A DNA stretch of 7,755 bases, taken from the NCBI GenBank assembly GCA_002337925.1, contig DDHB01000048.1:1-7755 (forward strand), read 5' to 3'. A model generated the notes under the pieces. It was not told the origin of the DNA. It was given only the letters and a program-made list of their open reading frames with translations, and did not search any database. The translations under genes were made by a program, and so were the position numbers. Positions 1 to 5,592 of this stretch are shown piece after piece. Source of the DNA: Sporomusaceae bacterium UBA1887 (lineage in GTDB: Bacteria > Bacillota > Negativicutes > Sporomusales > DSM-15969). Positions within the stretch are counted from its first letter, which is position 1. Each line of letters starts with the position of its first letter.

Positions 1-239
1 TTAGTACCGTTGTGTTTCATCACAGCAAGGGAACGCTGGTTGGTCAGCGACGCACCGGCAGCTACCTCAAAAGCGTGCTTTTCATTTGTTGACCATTCGG
101 CATATACTCCCGCATAGGCTGCACAATGGTCCACAATTTCCGTTGCAGGCGTACCGGGATACCCGGCAACCACCTTGACCCCTGCTTCAAAAGCTCCCCG
201 GGCGATCGCTTCATTGCCCAGCATAAATTGCTTTCCCAT
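1..239 (-). CDS. iorA: IorA-like 2-oxoacid:ferredoxin oxidoreductase alpha subunit, N-terminal part (runs off the window)
   Basis: Only the first 79 codons are visible; the frame is still open at base 1, so the 3' end lies outside. The N-terminus reads MGKQFMLGNEAIARGAFEAG, followed by a YPGTP motif (about residues 27-31), EWSTNEKHAFEVAAGAS (about 48-64) and VMKH near the edge. This is the characteristic opening of indolepyruvate:ferredoxin oxidoreductase alpha subunits: the pyruvate-oxidoreductase-like domain, with the Glu of NEK in the thiamine-diphosphate region. The family oxidatively decarboxylates 2-oxoacids (indolepyruvate, other arylpyruvates) to acyl-CoA and reduces ferredoxin, working with a beta subunit (IorB). 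It starts 13 bases after the upstream dehydratase stop. Its ribosome site is weak (GGCGGAAG), so translational coupling is plausible. In this setting it may act on a 2-oxoacid from the sugar-acid pathway rather than indolepyruvate; that is inference. The family call is fairly sure, the substrate is unknown. Confidence 0.82.
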   Translation of the reverse strand, partial: MGKQFMLGNEAIARGAFEAGVKVVAGYPGTPATEIVDHCAAYAGVYAEWSTNEKHAFEVAAGASLTNQRSLAVMKHNGT

Positions 240-252
240 TTCTTCCGCCCCC

Positions 253-1977
253 CTATTTCATGTATGCTCCAGCCATAGCCGATACGGCATTTCTTGTATA
301 CCTCCCCAGAATGCCACGCTTCACTTTTTGTTCAGGCAGCTGCCATGCCGAGCGGCGCTCCTCCATTATTTCATTCACTTCAGCTGCAGGCAGGAGAGTC
401 CCCTTAACGCCAGTAATATTAAGGCCCCTGCCTGGTATATCAATTTCGATCAAATCCCCATTTTCCAGCAGGGCAATAGGACCTCCCTCCACTGCCTCTG
501 GTGAAATATGACCGATACAGGGGCCGCGGCTGGCACCGGAGAAACGGCCATCGGTGATCAGCGCAACTGTACCATTGAGTTTTTCATCATAAACAATTGC
601 ATCTGTTGTCATAAACATTTCCGGCATACCAGAACCCTTCGGCCCCTCATAACGGATAACTACAACAGCGCCCGCTTCAATTTCCCCCTCAATAATAGCC
701 TTCTGAGCTGCTTCCTCACTATTGAAGACAGCTGCCGCTCCGGTATGCTTATGCATAGTTTCAATGATAGCCGAGTATTTTACCACTGCTCCTTCAGGAG
801 CAATATTGCCGTATAGAATAGCAATCGAACCGTATTTGCCAGACTGCTCCGGCTCCTTAATAATCTCTTGCGGTAAAATACTGTACGTTTTAAGATGGTT
901 TTTCCCCCGGTCAAAGAATCCGTCCTGCCACATTCTTTCGAGATTATCACCCAATGCTCTACCTGTAACCGTCATAACGGTCAGATCCAGCTGCTCTTTA
1001 AGCAGCCACTGAATCATCGGTATTCCGCCGGCAAACCAAAACAACTCGGTTACGTATTTCCCGCTTGGTTGTATGTTGGTCAAATATTTTATCTTTTGCC
1101 CAATTTGGTCGAATTTTTTCGGATCAAGTTCAATATTCAGTTCATGAGCAATAGCTGGAAGATGCAGCAGGGCATTAGTACTGCCGCCAATAGCGGCATG
1201 GACTTTAATAGCGTTCTCAAAAGCTTGCGGAGTAAGAATCTTATCGGTAGTAATTCCGTTTTTGGCCAGGTTAATAACCGCTTTTCCTGCCGCCCTAGCC
1301 ATCCGCCGGATGTCCATGAAAGTCGCCGGCATGACGGCAGTTCCCGGCAGAGACATGCCAAGCGCTTCGGCCATACATTGCATCGTACTTGCTGTACCCA
1401 TGAATTGACATGCTCCACAGGAGGGACAGCCAGTTAATTGATAATCTCTTATTTCTTTTTCTGCTGCCAGTCCTTTCTTCGCTCTTGCCGTAATCGGCCC
1501 GGCTAATCCGGAAGTGGAAATATCTGGCCCCGAACGCATAGAACCGCTGGGAATATGGATAGCCGGCATATTCATCCGGGCAGCAGCCATTAGATGAGCG
1601 GGTGCTGATTTATCACAGCCTGACAATAAAATCATCCCATCCCAGGGAACAACCGATGCGTGAATCTCTACCATGTCAGCAATAGCCTCACGAGAGGGCA
1701 ATATATAATTCATGCCGTCATGCCCCTGGGCCCAGCCGTCACAAATATCGGTGACATGAAACTTAGCCGGTTTGCCGCCAGCCTCATAAACACCGATGCA
1801 AGCTTCTTCGTTCAGTACATCCAAATGAAAACTCCCTGGATGACTGTCTCCCTGAACATCATCAACAAGAATGTGCATTTTATTGGTATCTTCCTCGGAC
1901 CAATTCATCCCCAGCCGCAGGGCATCAGACTGGAGCCACAAATTGCGTACATCACGGAAACGCTGATTCATCATCAT
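253..1977 (-). CDS. IlvD/Edd-family dehydratase (dihydroxy-acid or sugar-acid dehydratase)
   Basis: The product is about 574 residues, normal family length. The family consists of Fe-S enzymes that dehydrate 2,3-dihydroxy acids (branched-chain synthesis), 6-phosphogluconate or free aldonates to 2-keto-3-deoxy acids. Visible landmarks are GDSHPGSFHL (43-52), CDGWAQGHDGM (79-89), the CDK motif with C121 and K123 (the lysine carbamylated in characterised relatives), SCGAC with C190, TGRALGDNL (338-346), and TDGRFSG (475-481) with the Ser of the second family signature. The first cluster cysteine, found as PCN in aldonate dehydratases, is replaced: the site reads PGS, closer to the PGH of E. coli IlvD. 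I start at the ATG at 1977, nine bases after AAGGTGG. A longer frame from an ATG at 2004, overlapping the preceding stop by one base, has no good ribosome site. The gene lies in an operon of sugar-acid-type enzymes and no other branched-chain amino acid gene is nearby, so I favour a catabolic role. Annotation as biosynthetic ilvD would be an over-call. Confidence 0.88.
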   Translation of the reverse strand: MMMNQRFRDVRNLWLQSDALRLGMNWSEEDTNKMHILVDDVQGDSHPGSFHLDVLNEEACIGVYEAGGKPAKFHVTDICDGWAQGHDGMNYILPSREAIADMVEIHASVVPWDGMILLSGCDKSAPAHLMAAARMNMPAIHIPSGSMRSGPDISTSGLAGPITARAKKGLAAEKEIRDYQLTGCPSCGACQFMGTASTMQCMAEALGMSLPGTAVMPATFMDIRRMARAAGKAVINLAKNGITTDKILTPQAFENAIKVHAAIGGSTNALLHLPAIAHELNIELDPKKFDQIGQKIKYLTNIQPSGKYVTELFWFAGGIPMIQWLLKEQLDLTVMTVTGRALGDNLERMWQDGFFDRGKNHLKTYSILPQEIIKEPEQSGKYGSIAILYGNIAPEGAVVKYSAIIETMHKHTGAAAVFNSEEAAQKAIIEGEIEAGAVVVIRYEGPKGSGMPEMFMTTDAIVYDEKLNGTVALITDGRFSGASRGPCIGHISPEAVEGGPIALLENGDLIEIDIPGRGLNITGVKGTLLPAAEVNEIMEERRSAWQLPEQKVKRGILGRYTRNAVSAMAGAYMK

Positions 1978-1986
1978 GCTGAATAC

Positions 1987-1993
1987 CCACCTT
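1987..1993 (-). promoter_or_regulatory. Ribosome binding site fixing the IlvD/Edd start
   Basis: AAGGTGG, within AGAAGGTGG, lies nine bases upstream of the ATG at 1977. It lies inside the nine extra codons of the longer frame that begins at 2004, so the longer start would place the ribosome site within the coding region. Two further ATGs follow directly (1974, 1971), at spacings of 12 and 15 bases, and are less likely. Confidence 0.7.
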
Positions 1994-2003
1994 CTTTTTT
2001 TCA

Positions 2004-3275
2004 TCAGCTTACTAAATTACCGCTTTCGTCAAACTTCATAAGCTGCGGTTCACTGCAAACTTCAAGCTGCTCATGCTGCTCAGCCTCGGAAAGCATCGCT
2101 TCAGAAATATATATTTCACCAAGCTGCAGCGTATTTTTGATACGAACAACCCGCACCTTGCTCAGTTCCCGGGCATTGCAGGTTTTAATCGCGGCTGCAA
2201 TAGCCTGCTGATCTGATTCTAAAATCATTGGAATACGGATAGGCTCGCAAACAGTGGAAGTAAGAGCATTGGCATATGTACTCTCGTAATCAATTTTGTT
2301 AAAAAGCTTACGCGTAGTAAAATCGGCCGGTCCCATCCCGTTTGCATTGCCATGCGTGCGCTCAGTCAGATCCAAAACTACCAGCTTACTGATTTCAGGT
2401 CCGCCTCGGGCATAAGGAGTTGGATAGCGTCCGGTAATATTCGGGTCCATACCGTCACCGGAAATGTCTTTTCCTATTTTGTCAACAATCAGCACATCTA
2501 TCTGATTAAGAACAAGCTTAGCCATCGATATCCGGGCCAGGGGGAGAAGCTCCTGATCCCGCTTGATAAAATCTTCTGCTGGAACAGCTTCAACGATGCG
2601 AATCTGGTCATATGCATTTTCCACTGTAGCAACGCCAAAAAGGAACTTGCATTGCTCAAGCTTGATTTTTGCCATATCAACAACAAATTTAGCCATATAT
2701 TTAAAGCTGTAGGCATGGCATGAGTCAGCTCCCTTTTGTTTGCCGAGCCCAATTGTCAACATTTTTGCCAAACCGCTCTCCGACGCACCGCGAAAGGCGG
2801 TATGTGGTTTAATACGGGCTATAACAACAATGCCATCGGCCTCATGTGCCTGCTTGTCAATCAATACTGCCAGCCCATTTGCTAATCGGCCTACCTCAAT
2901 AACCTCCATAGAAGAAATGATGGAGCAACCGGCAGTTTTTTCAGTGATTCCTAAATTCGCCAGTACTTCTTTCTGCCCGTCAGCAGTTGCTCCTCCATGA
3001 CTGCCCATTGCAGGTACAATAAACGGATGGGCACCACGCTTTTTTAATTCTTCCACCGTTACCCGTACAAGAACCGGCAAATCAGCCAGCCCCCGGCTGC
3101 CGACGGCAACGGCAATGCGCATGCCTGGCTGAATTTTTTTGGCAACTGCCTCTTTGGCAATTTCATTGCGTAGAGTCTGCTCTACGTTATCATCGGCAGG
3201 AGCATCAAATTTCTGCCTGACTTTAACCATACGTGGCAAAGGAATGCCTTGCAATAAACTCTGGATAATTGCCAT
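2004..3275 (-). CDS. LarA-like nickel-pincer racemase/epimerase family protein (DUF2088 N-terminal domain)
   Basis: The product is 423 residues, the usual LarA size. LarA of Lactiplantibacillus plantarum racemises lactate with a nickel-pincer nucleotide bound to K184 and H200, with H108 and H174 as acid/base pair. Here GSHGG gives H93, KPHTAFRG gives H158, LAKML gives K171 and ADSCH gives H187. The K171-H187 spacing is 16, identical to K184-H200. H93-H158 is 65, against 66 in LarA. This supports a cofactor-binding, catalytically competent enzyme. The C-terminal half carries KDISGDGMDPNITGR (269-283), typical of this DUF2088 subgroup and unlike classical lactate racemases. Start: ATG at 3275 with AGGAG seven bases upstream; a GTG six codons earlier at 3293 would bury that site. 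Neighbours are aldolase and dehydratase genes, so a 2-hydroxy acid or aldonate C2 epimerase is a reasonable inference. Substrate unknown. The cofactor genes larB, larC and larE are not in the window. Confidence 0.85.
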   Translation of the reverse strand: MAIIQSLLQGIPLPRMVKVRQKFDAPADDNVEQTLRNEIAKEAVAKKIQPGMRIAVAVGSRGLADLPVLVRVTVEELKKRGAHPFIVPAMGSHGGATADGQKEVLANLGITEKTAGCSIISSMEVIEVGRLANGLAVLIDKQAHEADGIVVIARIKPHTAFRGASESGLAKMLTIGLGKQKGADSCHAYSFKYMAKFVVDMAKIKLEQCKFLFGVATVENAYDQIRIVEAVPAEDFIKRDQELLPLARISMAKLVLNQIDVLIVDKIGKDISGDGMDPNITGRYPTPYARGGPEISKLVVLDLTERTHGNANGMGPADFTTRKLFNKIDYESTYANALTSTVCEPIRIPMILESDQQAIAAAIKTCNARELSKVRVVRIKNTLQLGEIYISEAMLSEAEQHEQLEVCSEPQLMKFDESGNLVS

Positions 3276-3282
3276 CGTTTTT

Positions 3283-3290
3283 CTCCTCTC
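3283..3290 (-). promoter_or_regulatory. Ribosome binding site fixing the LarA-like start
   Basis: The stretch GGAGAGGAG ends seven bases before the ATG at 3275. It excludes the in-frame GTG at 3293 as the likely start, because that codon precedes the ribosome site. Confidence 0.7.
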
Positions 3291-3305
3291 CACTACAATA
3301 AATAT

Positions 3306-4061
3306 CTACTCTTCCCGGAAAATGCCGACATTCTGTCGGAAGGCATCATACAAAAGCCCAACATCAGCAGCAAACGATAGATACTGCACACCGGCTTTCT
3401 TCCATTTCACCGCACTACGTGCATCATCAACAAAAAAACCAATAGCAACTCCTGCCTTCTGTGCCAGATCCATCGTCTTATTCATTGCTGCCATAATCAG
3501 GGGATGCTCCACCTGCCCGGGAATGCCCAGTGAAGCTGATAAGTCATAAGGACCGATAAAAAGCACATCAATTCCCGGTACAGTAATAATCTCAGCTAAA
3601 TTATCCATCCCGGCTTTGCCCTCAACCTGAATAATGACGGCTGTCTCCTGGTTCGCTTTCGCAAAATAGGCTGCTTTGTCGGCAGCGGAATACCGGGCTG
3701 CCCGTACATAGCGATTAGCTCCGCGGCAGCCCTCCGGCGAAAACTTTGCCGCACAAACAGCCGCCTGTGCCTCACTTCTGCTGCTTATCTGGGGAATCTG
3801 AACCGCTTCAGCACCAATATCAAGTGCTTTGGAAATAAGCTCAGGCTGATTGCCGTACACCCTGACAACCGGACTGATTCCCGCCAGCTTAGCTGCTCTT
3901 ATCATATCAACTGCTCTGTCAGCTGATATTTCCCCATGTTCCGTATCAATTATTGCAAAGTCAAAGCCGGCAATCCCGGCAATTTCCATAACCGCCGGAT
4001 GACATAAGTTAAGGAAAGGACCAAATAAACAATCTCCATTTTGCAATTTGTCTTTAAGCAT
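3306..4061 (-). CDS. HpcH/HpaI-family class II aldolase (2-keto-3-deoxy acid aldolase type)
   Basis: The product is 251 residues, full length for this family of metal-dependent pyruvate aldolases (HpaI, GarL, RhmA, YfaU). The family reversibly cleaves 4-hydroxy-2-oxo acids into pyruvate and an aldehyde. Hallmark residues are in place: DTEHG with H42, VVRVYG with R67 (HpaI H45 and R70), the metal ligand E147 in QVEG and the ligand D173 in PYDLS (HpaI E149 and D175). PEGCRG (109-114) is the usual loop. The start is ATG at 4061, with GGGAGG at 4067-4072 five bases upstream. It lies 40 bases after the split dehydratase large subunit and 30 bases before the LarA-like gene, so it is surely co-transcribed. 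The likely substrate is a 2-keto-3-deoxy acid made by one of the neighbouring dehydratases. The exact aldehyde product (glycolaldehyde, glyceraldehyde, tartronate semialdehyde or lactaldehyde) cannot be told from sequence. Confidence 0.88.
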   Translation of the reverse strand: MLKDKLQNGDCLFGPFLNLCHPAVMEIAGIAGFDFAIIDTEHGEISADRAVDMIRAAKLAGISPVVRVYGNQPELISKALDIGAEAVQIPQISSRSEAQAAVCAAKFSPEGCRGANRYVRAARYSAADKAAYFAKANQETAVIIQVEGKAGMDNLAEIITVPGIDVLFIGPYDLSASLGIPGQVEHPLIMAAMNKTMDLAQKAGVAIGFFVDDARSAVKWKKAGVQYLSFAADVGLLYDAFRQNVGIFREE

Positions 4062-4101
4062 AATAACCTCCCGCCTGCATGTTCACAGCAGATCGCTTCG
4101 A

Positions 4102-5265
4102 CTACATAGTTGGACCGATGCGCCATATACCGAAATCGTTATGTCCTAATATCTCTGCTTTCGTGAGCTTCCCTGATGCTACTGCAAGCACTTCGGATAA
4201 AATGCGCTGCCCTACTTGCTCAATTGTCTCATCACCGGTAACCACCGTTCCGGCATTCATATCCATATTGTCCTGCAGCTTGTAAAACATGGCCGTATTG
4301 CTGGCAATTTTAACAGTTGGTGCAATCGGCGAACCGGTGGGCGTTCCCCTGCCTGTGGTAAAAACAGCAATTTGGCAGCCGCCTGCCACCATACCGGTGA
4401 GTTGCTCAATGTCATTTCCGGGAGTATTCATATAGACCAGACCCTTTTTTGTTATGGGTTCAGCCCAGTCAATTACATCCTGTAGAGGCCTTGATCCGCC
4501 TTTATAGACACAGCCCAGTGACTTTTCTTCGATTGACGAGAGGCCTCCCTCAATATTTCCAGGAGTGGGATTACCGCCTCTCATATCAACACCCATGGCA
4601 ATCGCTGAATCCTCAAAAGTCTTGATCGTTTCATAACACTTTTGCCGTACCGCTTCATTGATGGCCCTGTCGGCAATAATGTGCTCAGCACCAATTAATT
4701 CAGGTGTCTCTGCGAGAATAGCCGTTCCTCCAAGATCAATCAGGAGGTCGCTGGCAGCGCCAAGCGAAGGATTTGCAGCAATTCCGGAGCAGGCATCAGA
4801 ACCGCCGCACTCGGTACCTAGAATGAGTTGACTTGCTGCAAGAGGCTCACGCCTAAGCATAGATGCTGCCAGCACCATATGATGAGCAGCTGCAGCGCCA
4901 CTCTGGATCGCTTTGTAGGAACCGCCTTCCTCCTGAATGATTACGACCTCTACCTGCTTATAGGGACAGCGCTTTTTTATTTCAGCAGCTACCCCTTGTG
5001 CTCTTACCACCTCGCAGCCCAGTCCCACCACAATCACTCCATAAACATTCGGATGTGCACCGTGACCAATCAGCGCTCGTGCTGTCTGTGCCGCGTCAGG
5101 CGCCAGCTGCGAACAGCCATGCTGATGCTCAAACCAGGTTGTTCCTTTAACATTCTGGGAAATTGCCCGCGCTACCTGATTGGCACAGACAACAGTGGGC
5201 ATAACAAGCACATGATTTCTTATTCCTGCCGTACCGTCCGGCCGGCGGTAGCCCTTGAACTCCAC
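4102..5265 (-). CDS. UxaA/GarD-family dehydratase large subunit (altronate/galactarate dehydratase type, or SuyB-like)
   Basis: The product is 387 residues and matches the second and C-terminal domains of altronate and galactarate dehydratases, without the N-terminal SAF domain, which is a separate gene just upstream. Landmarks are GYRRPDG (5-11), HQHGCSQ (47-53), GLGCE (81-85), GTECGGSD (150-157), ANPSLGA (164-170), GGNPTPGN (230-237), SIEEKSLG (244-251), NTPGND (280-285), FTTGRGTPTG (302-311) and DMNAG (335-339). The family removes water from altronate or galactarate with iron, giving a 2-keto-3-deoxy product. The two-gene form is also the architecture of sulfolactate sulfo-lyase SuyAB, which I cannot exclude. 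Start: GTG at 5265, eight bases after GGAGG. An in-frame GTG at 5274 overlaps that ribosome site, and the nearby ATG is out of frame and soon closed. Both this gene and the small subunit are needed for activity in known relatives. Confidence 0.88.
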   Translation of the reverse strand: MEFKGYRRPDGTAGIRNHVLVMPTVVCANQVARAISQNVKGTTWFEHQHGCSQLAPDAAQTARALIGHGAHPNVYGVIVVGLGCEVVRAQGVAAEIKKRCPYKQVEVVIIQEEGGSYKAIQSGAAAAHHMVLAASMLRREPLAASQLILGTECGGSDACSGIAANPSLGAASDLLIDLGGTAILAETPELIGAEHIIADRAINEAVRQKCYETIKTFEDSAIAMGVDMRGGNPTPGNIEGGLSSIEEKSLGCVYKGGSRPLQDVIDWAEPITKKGLVYMNTPGNDIEQLTGMVAGGCQIAVFTTGRGTPTGSPIAPTVKIASNTAMFYKLQDNMDMNAGTVVTGDETIEQVGQRILSEVLAVASGKLTKAEILGHNDFGIWRIGPTM

Positions 5266-5273
5266 ATCTTTCA

Positions 5274-5278
5274 CCTCC
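5274..5278 (-). promoter_or_regulatory. Ribosome binding site fixing the large-subunit GTG start
   Basis: GGAGG sits eight bases before the GTG at 5265. The earlier in-frame GTG begins at the last base of this site (5274), so it cannot be the start served by it. Confidence 0.65.
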
Positions 5279-5295
5279 AGCTTACCTTCTGTTTT

Positions 5296-5592
5296 TTACA
5301 TTTTGAGATCACCGCGGCCTCGCAGGCCAACCATATTATGGATGTGAACATGTTCGCCTTCCTCAATACCCCTACTGGCTGCACCGATAGACTCACCGTA
5401 TTTCATTACCCGAGCAGCCAGCGCAATGTTGTTCAGTGCAAATTTATGTCCAAAGGGAATGTTATCTTTCAAGAGAACGGCCTTCTCTTCTCCATTGAGA
5501 ATCAAGCACACCTCAGACCCGGCCGTTAAATCCACAACTGCTGTGGCAACATTGTCAGCTGGGTGCATTACGACTGCCTTGTTCTGTCCCAT
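5296..5592 (-). CDS. SAF-domain small subunit of the UxaA-type dehydratase (SuyA-like)
   Basis: The 98-residue protein is a single SAF domain equal to the N-terminal domain of UxaA/GarD. Motifs are HPADNVA (10-16), IPFGHKFAL (45-53), KYGESIG (64-70) and GEHVHIHN (79-86). In fused relatives this domain packs on the catalytic part and contributes to the active site; here it must act with the protein encoded next, 30 bases downstream. Start: ATG at 5592 with GGAGG at 5600-5604 seven bases upstream. A GTG six codons earlier (5610) would put the ribosome site inside the gene. The start lies within the end of the preceding aldolase-family gene (38-base overlap), which suggests coupled translation. 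The basic-acidic tail (RGRGDL) resembles small subunits of two-gene relatives. Function of the domain is sure; the substrate of the complex is not. Confidence 0.88.
   Translation of the reverse strand: MGQNKAVVMHPADNVATAVVDLTAGSEVCLILNGEEKAVLLKDNIPFGHKFALNNIALAARVMKYGESIGAASRGIEEGEHVHIHNMVGLRGRGDLKM

Noticed and set aside
895..1437. Plus-strand open frame of about 180 codons
   Set aside because: It lies entirely antisense to the conserved IlvD/Edd gene, its translation has no recognisable domain, and it has Cys/His/Ser-rich composition typical of antisense frames.
253..1977. Calling the IlvD/Edd gene biosynthetic ilvD
   Set aside because: No other valine, isoleucine or leucine gene is nearby, and the surroundings are catabolic. 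The family cannot be resolved to ilvD from sequence alone.
1660..2211. Plus-strand open frame of about 183 codons spanning a gene junction
   Set aside because: It covers the ends of two conserved minus-strand genes in antisense and shows no domain or ribosome site.
4828..5529. Plus-strand open frame of about 233 codons
   Set aside because: It is antisense to two conserved genes (UxaA-type large and SAF subunits) and has a low-complexity shadow composition. No ribosome site or family motif supports it.
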